From: Alphaproteobacteria bacterium
GTDB lineage: Bacteria > Pseudomonadota > Alphaproteobacteria > Micavibrionales > Micavibrionaceae
NCBI GenBank assembly: GCA_022763065.1
Contig: JALEGH010000018.1
Coordinates: 1-57,445 of the forward strand
Direction: 5' to 3'
DNA: 57,445 nucleotides
The notes under the pieces were generated by a model. That model did no database searches. It had not been told where the DNA came from and was given only the letters and a program-made list of their open reading frames with translations. Position 1 is the stretch's first letter. Every line of letters begins with the position of its first letter. The translations under genes were made by a program, and so were the position numbers. Positions 27,292-36,401 of this stretch are shown here, piece after piece.

Positions 27292-29586
27292 ATGCTATTC
27301 ACCTTTAGGAAATTTGCGCTTTTGGCGCTGTTGTTGCTGGCCTTTGCTCCTGTTGTCGGGGCGCTCTCGCCTTCTTATGCGCAAGGCCAAAGCACCATCC
27401 GTGAAATCCGTATTAACGGTGTGCAGCGTATTGAACCGGCAACGGTGCTCACCTATCTAGGCGTTCAGGTGGGTGAACCGGCGACGTCTGAAACTTTGAA
27501 TACGGCATTGAAGAACCTCTATGCGACTGGATTATTTGCGGATGTGTCTATGAAGCAGGACCGGGGAGTGCTGTTCGTTGAAGTGATTGAAAATCCGGTG
27601 ATTAACCAGATTGCCTTTGAAGGGAATGAGAAGATCAAGGATGAGGAGTTGCTTGCCGAGATTGCGCTGCGTCCGCGTCAGGTGTTCACCCGTAATAAAG
27701 TACAAAGCGATGTGGCACGGGTGAATGAGATTTACCGCCGCACGGGACGTTTTTCGGTCAATGTTGATCCGAAAATCATTAAGCTGGATCAAAACCGCGT
27801 TGACCTTGTCTTTGAAATCAATGAGGGTGCGATCACTAAAATCAAAGGTATTCGCTTTGTTGGAAATGAAGCCTTTGATGATGATGCGTTGCGGGCCGAG
27901 CTTTCGACCAAGGAAGATCGCTGGTACCGCTTCTTAACCTCTGATGATCGCTATGATCCGGACCGTGTGGAATATGATAAGGAGCTTTTGCGGCGCTTTT
28001 ATCTGAAGGAAGGTTACGCGGACTTTCAGGTTGTTTCTGCCAATGCGGAACTTGCCAAGGGACAGGAAGATTTTTATCTGACTTTTACGGTGGATGAGGG
28101 TCCGCGCTACCGCGTGGGATCTGTAGCGATTGACTCTGAGTTGCGTGGTTTTGACGGGGCGCAGTTGCGTGACGATATTACCTTCTTGCCCGGCCAGTGG
28201 TATAACGCCGATGATGTGCAGGCGACTGTCGATGCGATGACAGATGCGCTGGGTGATCATCAATATGCTTTTGTGGCTATTCGTCCGAAGTTGGAGCGAA
28301 ATCTCGAAGAAGATACGATTGATATTGCTTTCAATATTGAGGAGTCTCCACGCGTTTTTGTGGAGCGTATTGATGTGCACGGCAATGTCAGGACGCTTGA
28401 TAAGGTTGTGCGCCGTGAAATGCTTTTGGTAGAAGGAGACCCGTTCAACCGTTCCAAGCTCGCAAAATCTGAGCAGCGCTTACGTGATTTGAACTTCTTT
28501 GAAAATGTCGAGATTAGAACCGTTCAGGGAAGCGCACCGGACCGCGTTGTGGTTGATGTGGCGGTGAGTGAGCAATCCACTGGAGAGCTTTCGATCGGGG
28601 CCGGTTTCTCTACCAATGACGGACCTTTGGCGGATTTGCGTATTCGGGAGCGGAATTTTCTGGGTAAGGGGCAGGATCTTCTCTTTTCTACAACAATTGC
28701 GGGCACGAGAACGCAGTTTGATGCTTCTTTTACGGAGCCTTATTTCTTAGACCGCGATTTGGCTGCCGGATTTGACGCGTTCCATATGACGCAGGATTTT
28801 CAGGATGAGGGATCATATGACCAAACACGTACGGGTGGGGCGCTTCGTATGGGCTACCCACTGTCTGAGAAGTGGCGGCAAAGCTGGAAATATCGTTTTG
28901 AACAAAATGATATCACGGATGTGGATGCTGACGCGTCACGCTTTATTCGCGACCAGGAAGGCGAGCGTAATACTTCCGCGATTTCGCAGCGTCTGACATT
29001 TGATGATCGGGATAGCAAACTTTTCCCGACCGAAGGGCTTTATTCATGGCTGGATCTTGATTTTGCCGGTATTGGCGGGGACGCGGAATATGTTTCCGGA
29101 AAGCTTGGAAGCAACTACTATATCCCGCTTTATAAGCGTAGTGTCGTTTTTGACGTGTTGGCAGAGGTTGGCGCTGTTGAGGGCTGGGGTGATGACAATG
29201 TTCAGATTAACGAACGTTTTTATCTTGGTGGTAACACATTACGCGGGTTTGAGCGTGCCGGTGTGGGACCGCGTGACCGTTTGACAAATGACTCCCTTGG
29301 GGGGAATGTATTCTACCGTGCTTCGGCGGAACTGAAATTTCCTTTGGGTTTGCCTGAGGAGCTTGGTGTAGCGGGACATGCCTTCACGGATGCTGGATCG
29401 CTTTGGGATATCGATGAGACCGGTTCTGACATTCTGGATGAGAGCAGCTTGCGGGCTGCTGCCGGTGTCGGGATTTCGTGGCGCTCGCCTTTGGGTCCAA
29501 TCCGCGTTGATGTCGCGCAGCCTTATCTGGATGAGGATTTTGATAAGGACGAAATTTTCCGTTTCAGCTTCGGAACGCGGTTCTAG
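27292..29586 (+). CDS. bamA: Outer membrane protein assembly factor BamA
   Basis: This is the central beta-barrel insertase of the outer membrane. The 764-residue protein has a signal peptide (about residues 1-30, ending SPSYAQ), five POTRA domains (~33-360; for example IREIRINGVQRIEP and AFEGNEKIKDEEL), and a 16-strand barrel ending in FSFGTRF with the terminal Phe recognition signal. The loop 6 motif appears as RGF in NTLRGFERAGVGPRD. AAGGAC lies upstream. skp follows after 3 bases. Confidence 0.97.
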   Translation: MLFTFRKFALLALLLLAFAPVVGALSPSYAQGQSTIREIRINGVQRIEPATVLTYLGVQVGEPATSETLNTALKNLYATGLFADVSMKQDRGVLFVEVIENPVINQIAFEGNEKIKDEELLAEIALRPRQVFTRNKVQSDVARVNEIYRRTGRFSVNVDPKIIKLDQNRVDLVFEINEGAITKIKGIRFVGNEAFDDDALRAELSTKEDRWYRFLTSDDRYDPDRVEYDKELLRRFYLKEGYADFQVVSANAELAKGQEDFYLTFTVDEGPRYRVGSVAIDSELRGFDGAQLRDDITFLPGQWYNADDVQATVDAMTDALGDHQYAFVAIRPKLERNLEEDTIDIAFNIEESPRVFVERIDVHGNVRTLDKVVRREMLLVEGDPFNRSKLAKSEQRLRDLNFFENVEIRTVQGSAPDRVVVDVAVSEQSTGELSIGAGFSTNDGPLADLRIRERNFLGKGQDLLFSTTIAGTRTQFDASFTEPYFLDRDLAAGFDAFHMTQDFQDEGSYDQTRTGGALRMGYPLSEKWRQSWKYRFEQNDITDVDADASRFIRDQEGERNTSAISQRLTFDDRDSKLFPTEGLYSWLDLDFAGIGGDAEYVSGKLGSNYYIPLYKRSVVFDVLAEVGAVEGWGDDNVQINERFYLGGNTLRGFERAGVGPRDRLTNDSLGGNVFYRASAELKFPLGLPEELGVAGHAFTDAGSLWDIDETGSDILDESSLRAAAGVGISWRSPLGPIRVDVAQPYLDEDFDKDEIFRFSFGTRF

Positions 29587-29589
29587 GTT

Positions 29590-30141
29590 ATGTCTCAGAT
29601 ATCAAGGATTTTTCTTTTTGGCTTCACTCTTTTATTGCTGTTGGGGGCTGCCTCTGCGGTGATGGCGCAGGAGAAGACGTCGATCGCTGTTGTCGATGTA
29701 GAGAAGATTTTAGCGGAATCGAAGGCTGGAAAAGATTTACAAAAGCGTTTGAAAACCAAACGAGAGGCCTTTCAAAAAGAATTTTCGGAGCGTGAAAATA
29801 TGCTCATGAAGGCTGAAAAAGATTTGGTTCAGGAAAAAGCCAAATTGTCTCAGGAGGAGTTTTTGACCAAGCGCAAAGAATTTGAAAAGCAGCTTTTGGA
29901 AACGCGTAATTTGTTTCAAAAGCGCCGGAGTGCTTTGGATAGAGGGGTTGCTAATGCGCTTAAAGAGCTGCGTAAAAATATCTTTCAGGTCACAGCCGAA
30001 GTCGCCGATGAATTTGGCTATAAGGTTGTTCTGACCCGTAGTAGTGTTGTAATTGTCGAGAAAAATATCGAGATTACCGATAAAGTTTTGAAGCGTCTTG
30101 ATGATAAAATTCAGACCCTTTCTTTAGATATAGCGCAATAG
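29590..30141 (+). CDS. skp: OmpH/Skp family periplasmic chaperone
   Basis: It holds unfolded outer-membrane proteins in the periplasm for delivery to BamA. The 183-residue product has a signal peptide with cleavage near SAVMAQ (residue ~26). The start of the trimer body is IAVVDVEKILAES, followed by a long coiled-coil tentacle rich in Lys, Glu and Gln (residues ~45-125), and a returning C-terminal strand. It sits directly between bamA and lpxD, the usual order. Confidence 0.93.
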   Translation: MSQISRIFLFGFTLLLLLGAASAVMAQEKTSIAVVDVEKILAESKAGKDLQKRLKTKREAFQKEFSERENMLMKAEKDLVQEKAKLSQEEFLTKRKEFEKQLLETRNLFQKRRSALDRGVANALKELRKNIFQVTAEVADEFGYKVVLTRSSVVIVEKNIEITDKVLKRLDDKIQTLSLDIAQ

Positions 30142-30152
30142 AGGTAGCCATC

Positions 30153-31118
30153 ATGGCAGACTCTAGGTTTCATAAAAATAGCGGGCCCAAGACATTAGGT
30201 GAACTGGTCGAAATTGCAGACGCGAGGTGCGCGCCCGAACATCATGATTTTTTAGTGAGTGACGTGGCTTCTCTTGATGAGGCGAGCGAGACCGATATCA
30301 GCTTCCTGGATAATGTGAAATATAAATCGGCTTTTGCTAATACAAAGGCGGGGGTCTGTATTGTGTCACCGGAAATGGCGGAATTTGCGCCGGAAACTTG
30401 TCGGCTCCTTATTTCAAACTCACCCTATAAATCATATGCGTATATCGCGCAGGCTTTTTATCCTGTTCATGAAGAACTGAAAGAAACGCAAATTTCTGAT
30501 GGCGCGCATGTTCACCCTAGCGCCAAAATCGGTGAAGGTTGTATCATTGAAGCCGGAGCTGTGATTGGTGAAAATGTGGAGATAGGTGCGCATTGCCGGA
30601 TTGATGCAAATGCTACTGTGACACACGCGATTATTGGCTCTCACACGCGGCTTTATCCGGGCGCGCGGATTGGTCAGGACGGCTTTGGCTTTGCGATTGA
30701 TCCCAAGGGGCATGTGAAGGTTCCGCAACTGGGGTGTGTGATCATTGGTGATCATGTGGAAATTGGCGCTAATAGTTGCATTGATCGGGGTTCAGGGCCG
30801 GATACGATTATAGGTGACGGCACGTGGATCGATAATTTAGTGCAAATTGGTCATAATGTAAAAATCGGAAAAGGTTGTGTGATCGTCGCGCAAGCCGGTA
30901 TCGCCGGTAGCACGGAGCTGGGTGACTATGTGGTGGTGGCCGCGCAAGTTGGCATTGCGGGGCATTTAAAAATTGGCACAGGCGTACGGATTGCCGCGCA
31001 ATCAGGTGTTATGCGCGATGTGGAGGCGGGAGCGGAAGTGATGGGTTCTCCTGCTTTGCCAGCCAAACAATGTTTACGTCAAATGGCGATCTTGAAAAAA
31101 ATGAGCCAAAAAAATTGA
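30153..31118 (+). CDS. lpxD: UDP-3-O-acylglucosamine N-acyltransferase
   Basis: This is the third step of lipid A synthesis, adding the N-linked hydroxyacyl chain from acyl-ACP. The 321-residue protein has an N-terminal uridine-binding domain (~1-105) and then left-handed beta-helix hexapeptide repeats (~108-285). The catalytic histidine is in LVQIGHNVKIG. The segment QDGFGFAIDPKGHVKVPQLG is typical of LpxD. A C-terminal helix follows. It lies 11 bases after skp. Confidence 0.96.
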   Translation: MADSRFHKNSGPKTLGELVEIADARCAPEHHDFLVSDVASLDEASETDISFLDNVKYKSAFANTKAGVCIVSPEMAEFAPETCRLLISNSPYKSYAYIAQAFYPVHEELKETQISDGAHVHPSAKIGEGCIIEAGAVIGENVEIGAHCRIDANATVTHAIIGSHTRLYPGARIGQDGFGFAIDPKGHVKVPQLGCVIIGDHVEIGANSCIDRGSGPDTIIGDGTWIDNLVQIGHNVKIGKGCVIVAQAGIAGSTELGDYVVVAAQVGIAGHLKIGTGVRIAAQSGVMRDVEAGAEVMGSPALPAKQCLRQMAILKKMSQKN

Positions 31119-31172
31119 CGTGTACTACAAAAAAATAATAAAAATTAAGACGTTTAAACAGGTGATATGATC

Positions 31173-31646
31173 ATGAGCCAAGAAGCACAAAATAAAATTG
31201 AACCCTTAGATACGGTCCGGATCATGGAGATGATCCCGCATCGTTATCCTATTTTGCTGGTGGACCGTTTGGTCGATTATAAAGAGGGGGAACACGCGGT
31301 TGGTCTTAAAAATGTAACAATGAACGAACCGCATTTTATGGGACATTTTCCGGGGCAGCCCGTCATGCCCGGTGTCTTGATTGTTGAGGCAATGGCCCAA
31401 ACCTCTGCTATTCTTGTGGTGCAGACACTAGGGAAAGAGGCAGAGAGCAAGGTGGTCTATTTCATGACCATTGATGATGCACGCTTCCGCAAGCCTGTCG
31501 TGCCGGGTGACAGTCTGTATATCCATGTTGAAAAAATCAAGCAACGCGGCCCTGTGTGGAAATTTAAAGGGACTGCAAAGGTGGGCGATACCGTTTGCGC
31601 CGAAGCAACTTTCAGCGCCATGCTCACTGATCAGGAAGTGGGCTAA
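31173..31646 (+). CDS. fabZ: 3-hydroxyacyl-[acyl-carrier-protein] dehydratase FabZ
   Basis: It dehydrates 3-hydroxyacyl-ACP in fatty acid elongation and competes with LpxA/LpxD for substrate. The 157-residue hotdog-fold protein has the catalytic His in GHFPGQPVMPG (H58) and the catalytic Glu in VEAMAQ (E72). I chose the ATG at 31173, since AGGTGA lies about 7 bases before it. An ATG at 31167 is too close to that site. Confidence 0.97.
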   Translation: MSQEAQNKIEPLDTVRIMEMIPHRYPILLVDRLVDYKEGEHAVGLKNVTMNEPHFMGHFPGQPVMPGVLIVEAMAQTSAILVVQTLGKEAESKVVYFMTIDDARFRKPVVPGDSLYIHVEKIKQRGPVWKFKGTAKVGDTVCAEATFSAMLTDQEVG

Positions 31647-31687
31647 GCTAAAAGTCCCATCTGTAACATATTGTTAAACAACGTGAC

Positions 31688-31717
31688 TTGAAGCCTTATA
31701 GGGCGGGGTCGTATCTT
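31688..31717 (+). promoter_or_regulatory. Candidate promoter of lpxA, giving a leaderless mRNA
   Basis: TTGAAG at 31688-31693 and TATCTT at 31712-31717 are 18 bases apart. The expected start is the A of the lpxA ATG at 31724. No Shine-Dalgarno sequence precedes that ATG. Confidence 0.35.
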
Positions 31718-31723
31718 TGATAT

Positions 31724-32521
31724 ATGACAGATTCTTTTATACATCCAAGCGCCATTGTTGAAGATGGCGCGCAGATAGGGAAAGGGTGCCATATCGGCCC
31801 TTATTGTACCCTAGGACCTCATGTAAAACTTGAGGGGAATATCACGCTGAAATCTCATGTGGTCGTCGATGGTTATACGACTATAGGTGAAGGCACAGTG
31901 ATTTACCCTTTCGCCTCTATCGGTACGCCGCCGCAGGATTTGAAATATGCAGGCGAGGCGTCAGAGCTTATTATCGGCAAGAATAACACCATCCGTGAAC
32001 ACGCAACGATGAATCCGGGAACCAAGGATGGCGGTATGAAAACGGTCGTGGGTGATAATTGCTTATTCATGATGGCAACACATGTTGCGCATGATTGTAT
32101 AATAGGAGGTCGTGTCATTATGGCCAATAATGCGACCCTTGGGGGACATGTGCAGGTAGGGGACAATGTTCTCATTGGTGGCTTGGCGGCGGTGCATCAA
32201 TTTGTGCGTATTGGAGCGCATGCGGTGATTGGTGGGATGAGTGGGGTGGAAAGTGATGTGTTGCCTTTTGCCCGCGTGAAAGGGGAGCGTGCCTCTTTGG
32301 CCGGATTGAACTTAATCGGGTTGGAGCGTAGCGGTTTTTCCAAAGATCAAATTCGGGATATTCAAAAGGCATTTAAGTCCATTTTCGATGGGGACGGCAA
32401 TTTGGACGAACGTTTGGCCAATGTTGCGAATGATCATGCGGGCAATGATTTGGTTGAAAAAATTGTCGAATTTGCAAAATCGCGCGAGAAGTTTGGCCTG
32501 TGCCAGCCTACAGGCAAATAG
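31724..32521 (+). CDS. lpxA: UDP-N-acetylglucosamine acyltransferase
   Basis: This is the first step of lipid A synthesis, transferring a 3-hydroxyacyl chain from ACP to UDP-GlcNAc. The 265-residue product is a left-handed beta-helix of hexapeptide repeats (residues ~2-185) with catalytic H123 in THVAHDCIIG and the loop IGTPPQDLKYAGE. A C-terminal helical domain (~195-255) follows. It has no obvious ribosome binding site. Confidence 0.97.
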   Translation: MTDSFIHPSAIVEDGAQIGKGCHIGPYCTLGPHVKLEGNITLKSHVVVDGYTTIGEGTVIYPFASIGTPPQDLKYAGEASELIIGKNNTIREHATMNPGTKDGGMKTVVGDNCLFMMATHVAHDCIIGGRVIMANNATLGGHVQVGDNVLIGGLAAVHQFVRIGAHAVIGGMSGVESDVLPFARVKGERASLAGLNLIGLERSGFSKDQIRDIQKAFKSIFDGDGNLDERLANVANDHAGNDLVEKIVEFAKSREKFGLCQPTGK

Positions 32522-32532
32522 CGGCAGCTCTC

Positions 32533-33333
32533 ATGCCCGAAGATATCAAAAAACTTGGCATTATTGCAGGTGGGGGAGTGCTCCCCCGTATGTTACGCGA
32601 TGCGTGCCAGGCGCAAAATATTACTCCCTATATTGTTGGGTTTAAGCAATTTACGGATCAGGTAACGCCTGATTATTTTGCACGTATGGGGAGTTCCCAA
32701 AAAACGCTTGAGTGGTTGCGTTTCAATGATGTGCAAGACCTTGTATTCATTGGTTCTCTCAAACGCCCTAGCCTATGGCAGCTTTGGCCAGATTTTCTGA
32801 CGATCAAATTTTTATTGAAATCTTGGTTTAAAAGTCGGGGAGATAGTGACCTGTTGAGCGCAATACGTTCTGAAATTGAGTTTCTGGGGTTTAAATTTTA
32901 CGGCGTACATAAATTTTTGCCTGAACTTTTAATGGCTGAGGGGCGACAGGGCGTGCATGCTCCAAATAAAGCGCAGCAAGAAGATATTGCGCTAGGCGTT
33001 CAGGTGTCGCAGGAGTTGGGAGCGCGTGATATCGGGCAGGCAGTTTTGGTGAAGGCGGGAAAAGTGATTGCACGGGAAGATAAGCGGGGCACGAATGCCA
33101 TGATTGCGCGTTATGGCGAAGATGGCGCGATATTGGTTAAAAGCTGTAAGCCGCAACAGGATATGGATCTGGACTTGCCCACTATTGGGCCGCAAACAAT
33201 AGAGCTCTGCGCGGAGAAAAAAATGGCGGGTATTGTGGGGCATGCGGAAAAGTCTATTTTTCTGGAGGCGGGTGAGTGTACTGCCCGTGCAGATAAGGCC
33301 GGTATGTTTATCATGGGGGTCGCCGTGCCATGA
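32533..33333 (+). CDS. lpxI: UDP-2,3-diacylglucosamine pyrophosphatase LpxI
   Basis: It hydrolyses UDP-2,3-diacylglucosamine to lipid X, replacing LpxH in most alphaproteobacteria. The 266-residue protein has the N-terminal LGIIAGGGVLPRMLRDACQ and the C-terminal DUF1009 catalytic domain (residues ~135-266) with LVKAGKVIAREDKRGTNAMI and GIVGHAEKSIFLE. I chose the ATG at 32533, 12 bases after lpxA. The gene ends by overlapping lpxB by 4 bases. Confidence 0.95.
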   Translation: MPEDIKKLGIIAGGGVLPRMLRDACQAQNITPYIVGFKQFTDQVTPDYFARMGSSQKTLEWLRFNDVQDLVFIGSLKRPSLWQLWPDFLTIKFLLKSWFKSRGDSDLLSAIRSEIEFLGFKFYGVHKFLPELLMAEGRQGVHAPNKAQQEDIALGVQVSQELGARDIGQAVLVKAGKVIAREDKRGTNAMIARYGEDGAILVKSCKPQQDMDLDLPTIGPQTIELCAEKKMAGIVGHAEKSIFLEAGECTARADKAGMFIMGVAVP

Positions 33334-34448
33334 CCCATATTTATTTGATAGCCGGTGAGGCTTCTGGTGATTTTTTAGGGGCGCAGTTGATGGAATCGTT
33401 GAAGACTGCGCAGCCTGATATTCAGTTCTCTGGCATTGGCGGGCCATTAATGACGGCGCAAGGATTGAAAAGCCTCTTTCCGATGGAGGAATTATCGGTA
33501 ATGGGCGTGGCAGAGATTTTGCCGAAATTACCGGAATTGCTCAAGCGTATCTCGCAAACAGTCGAGGATATCACTCAAAAATCTCCTGATATTGTGGTCA
33601 CGATTGATGCGCCGGATTTTTCATTTCGTGTTACAAAGAGGGCGCGCAAAAAGACCAAACAAACGAAGTTCGTGCACTATGTGGCACCTACCGTATGGGC
33701 GTGGCGTCCGGGACGGGCGAAGAAAATTTCTAAATTCTTGGATGGACTTTTGTGTCTGTTTGATTTTGAACCTTCTTATTTTGAAGCGCACGGCTTGAAA
33801 TCTACTGCTGTTGGGCATCCGATGATTGAAAGTGGTGTGCTGGAGGCGCAACCTTTAAAAATTGGAGCTGATAATACCCAAAATCTTGGCGTGTTTTTTG
33901 GCTCTCGTCGTGGAGAGATTAAGCGCATCGCGCCGCTTATTATTCAGTGTGTCGAACAAATCATTGTGCAAAAGCCAGATATTGAACTCATCATTCCAAC
34001 CCTACCGCATTTGAAAGCGCGGGTTGAAGAGCTCGTGGAGCCTTTAAATGCGCCGTGTCATATCGTGACGGATAAGCAAGATAAGTGGTCGTTATTTAAG
34101 GCGTGTGACGCGGCCATTGCGGTATCGGGAACGGTGGGGTTGGAACTCGCCGCCGCAGGCGTGCCGCATGTGATTGCCTATAAGATGAATTCTCTGACAT
34201 GGCAGGTGGTTAAGCGTGTGATTAAAACGCCTTATGCGCATCTGGTCAATATTATGGCGGGCAAAGAAATCGTGCCGGAGTTCATTCAAGGTGATGCGAG
34301 AGCGGAAAATATTGTGCTTTGTGTGTTGGAATTGCTATCCGGTGCTGAGAAGGCACAAGCTCAGCGCGTAGAGTTTGAAGAAATTCAAAACCGCTTGGGG
34401 GCAGATCAAAATGCGTCTGATAAAGCGACAAGTTTTTTATTGACATAA
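33330..34448 (+). CDS. lpxB: Lipid-A-disaccharide synthase
   Basis: This GT19 glycosyltransferase joins lipid X to UDP-2,3-diacylglucosamine to form the lipid A disaccharide. The 372-residue product begins with IYLIAGEASGDFLGAQLM, has APTVWAWRPGRAKKI and GHPMIE in the centre, and ends with the UDP-binding SGTVGLELAAAGVPHVIAYK. The length is normal. It is the last gene of the long envelope cluster that begins at pyrH. Confidence 0.97.
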   Translation: MTHIYLIAGEASGDFLGAQLMESLKTAQPDIQFSGIGGPLMTAQGLKSLFPMEELSVMGVAEILPKLPELLKRISQTVEDITQKSPDIVVTIDAPDFSFRVTKRARKKTKQTKFVHYVAPTVWAWRPGRAKKISKFLDGLLCLFDFEPSYFEAHGLKSTAVGHPMIESGVLEAQPLKIGADNTQNLGVFFGSRRGEIKRIAPLIIQCVEQIIVQKPDIELIIPTLPHLKARVEELVEPLNAPCHIVTDKQDKWSLFKACDAAIAVSGTVGLELAAAGVPHVIAYKMNSLTWQVVKRVIKTPYAHLVNIMAGKEIVPEFIQGDARAENIVLCVLELLSGAEKAQAQRVEFEEIQNRLGADQNASDKATSFLLT

Positions 34449-34507
34449 TAAAAAGACTTGCTAGAATGCTTGAAGTTTTTGTGAATGAGAGTTCAGGAGA
34501 GTATTTA

Positions 34508-34987
34508 ATGACTATAAAATTAACTGGAATAGGCGAGGAAGCTGTGACTAGTCCTCTTCAACGTGCATTTTTTGAAGCTGGTACGCGCCCTATGGCTGAG
34601 ATGGATGCTGCTCAAAGGATAGAGGAAGTATCAGGTGATTTTGCTGCGGGAGAGACATTTCTATATCGGACACGAATTGGTGATAACACTTTGTGTTTTA
34701 AGGTTGGAGTTTGTGCTGTCCCTGATTCTTTTATACGTGGTCGGTTTTATCCTACAGAGCGAATTGATGTTGAACAGGTTGAGAGAGGAAGCGCTTTGTA
34801 TAGCGAAATATCTGAGGGATCATCTAATATAATTAAGTTAGATACAAATATAACGGGTATTGTTTGGAGAAATATAGGTAAGAGAATCGGGAGATCTCCA
34901 GAGACAGCTCTACGATATCTAAAGAATTCTAAGCCCGAGGAGAAGCTTGTTAAGCTCCCTAAGTCCCTTGAACGTAATATGTTATAG
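34508..34987 (+). CDS. Unknown 159-residue protein, AT-rich, possibly acquired
   Basis: No family is recognised. I chose the ATG at 34508 because AGGAGA lies about 9 bases before it; an ATG at 34466 would add 14 residues. The C-terminus (residues ~117-140, NIGKRIGRSPETALRYLKNS) looks like a helix-turn-helix. The N-terminal 100 residues are mixed. Codon use differs from neighbours: Arg is often AGA and Ile often ATA, while flanking genes use CGN and ATT/ATC. It is convergent with gltA, with no visible terminator between them. Confidence 0.7.
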   Translation: MTIKLTGIGEEAVTSPLQRAFFEAGTRPMAEMDAAQRIEEVSGDFAAGETFLYRTRIGDNTLCFKVGVCAVPDSFIRGRFYPTERIDVEQVERGSALYSEISEGSSNIIKLDTNITGIVWRNIGKRIGRSPETALRYLKNSKPEEKLVKLPKSLERNML

Positions 34988-35002
34988 CGTTTAGAAAGTT
35001 TT

Positions 35003-36310
35003 TTACTTCCGCTTTTTCATTTCTACATACGGGCGTTCGGCTTCGCCGACATAGATTTGGCGCGGGCGACCGATGCGAAGGGAGGGTTCCTCCATCATTT
35101 CTTTCCATTGGGAAATCCATCCGGCTGTGCGTGATACGGCAAAGAGAACGGTGAACATTTCTACCGGGAATCCCATGGCTTTAAGGATGATACCGGAATA
35201 GAAATCTACATTCGGGTAGAGTTTGCGATCTACAAAATAAGGATCTTCCAATGCTATTTTCTCAAGTTCCATGGCAAGTTTGAGCTGCGGGTCATCTTTC
35301 ATGCCCAGCTCATCCAAAACTTCATGACAGGATTCGCGCATGATTTCGGCGCGCGGGTCATAATTTTTATAAACGCGGTGACCAAAGCCCATAAGGCGGA
35401 ACGGATCGCTCTTATCCTTGGCCTTGGCAATATACTCCTTGATGTTATCGACGGAACCAATTTCATCAAGCATTTCAAGCACGCTTTGGTTTGCGCCACC
35501 ATGTGCCGGCCCCCAAAGGGAGGTAATGCCAGAGGCAATGCAGGCCATCGGATTAGCTTGGGATGATCCGGCCAAGCGTACTGTCGAAGTGGAGGCATTT
35601 TGTTCATGATCTGCATGGAGTATCAAAATCCGGTCCATCGCTTTGACGAGGGATGGGCGGAGCTTATATTCTTCTGCCGGAACAGAAAAACACATATGCA
35701 AAAAGTTTTCTGCGAAATTCAAATCATTACGGGGATGCACATAAGGTTGTCCTTTACTATATTTCATCGCCATAGCTGCCAAAGTGGGCACTTTGGCAAT
35801 CAAACGGTGTGCGGAAATGCGGCGTTGCTCCGGGTCCCAGATATCAAGGGAATCGTGATAGAAGGCGGCCATTGTGCCCACCACCCCGCACATAATCGCC
35901 ATTGGATGAGCATCACGGCGAAAGCCTTGATACACGGCTTTGACTTGTTCATGTATCATGGTGTGCATTGTGATGTGGCCTGTAAACTCCTCCAACTCCG
36001 CCTTTTTGGGGAGTTCGCCGTTGAGGAGCAAATAGCATACCTCCAGATAGGAGCTCTTCTCGGCCAGTTCCTTAATGTTGTATCCCCGGTGGAGCAAAAT
36101 TCCCTTATCGCCATCAATATAGGTGATTTTGGATTTACAGCTTCCTGTTGAGGTAAAGCTAGGGTCCAGTGTAATATAGCCGGTTTCACTCAAGAGCTTG
36201 CGAATATCAACACAGTGCGGGCCATAAGTTCCCTCAACCACAGGTAGTTCCCAGCTTTCACCGCTTTCATTATTGGTAAGGGTAAATGTTTTTTGTGCGT
36301 CTTTTGTCAT
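35003..36310 (-). CDS. gltA: Citrate synthase (type II, hexameric)
   Basis: It condenses oxaloacetate and acetyl-CoA to enter the TCA cycle. The 435-residue product has [33 protein letters not shown] with an active-site His, [15 protein letters not shown], the second His in [15 protein letters not shown], and the active-site Asp region in PNVDFYSG. I chose the ATG at 36310 ([10 protein letters not shown]); an upstream extension has no similarity. Its neighbour gltX is co-oriented upstream. Confidence 0.97.
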   Translation of the reverse strand: MTKDAQKTFTLTNNESGESWELPVVEGTYGPHCVDIRKLLSETGYITLDPSFTSTGSCKSKITYIDGDKGILLHRGYNIKELAEKSSYLEVCYLLLNGELPKKAELEEFTGHITMHTMIHEQVKAVYQGFRRDAHPMAIMCGVVGTMAAFYHDSLDIWDPEQRRISAHRLIAKVPTLAAMAMKYSKGQPYVHPRNDLNFAENFLHMCFSVPAEEYKLRPSLVKAMDRILILHADHEQNASTSTVRLAGSSQANPMACIASGITSLWGPAHGGANQSVLEMLDEIGSVDNIKEYIAKAKDKSDPFRLMGFGHRVYKNYDPRAEIMRESCHEVLDELGMKDDPQLKLAMELEKIALEDPYFVDRKLYPNVDFYSGIILKAMGFPVEMFTVLFAVSRTAGWISQWKEMMEEPSLRIGRPRQIYVGEAERPYVEMKKRK

Positions 36311-36325
36311 CGTGTTTTTCCCGTC

Positions 36326-36354
36326 TATATATGGTATTAGATTTGAGACTGAAA
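36326..36354 (-). promoter_or_regulatory. Candidate gltA promoter
   Basis: On the minus strand TTTCAG (36354-36349) and TATATA (36331-36326) are 17 bases apart, with the expected start near 36319. The -35 match is poor and the -10 match is fair. The comEC promoter candidate has the same TTTCAG hexamer. Confidence 0.3.
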
Positions 36355-36401
36355 AGTCTGTTAAAAGAAGATTACAAATCCAAGGCCAATATACGCTATT
36401 C

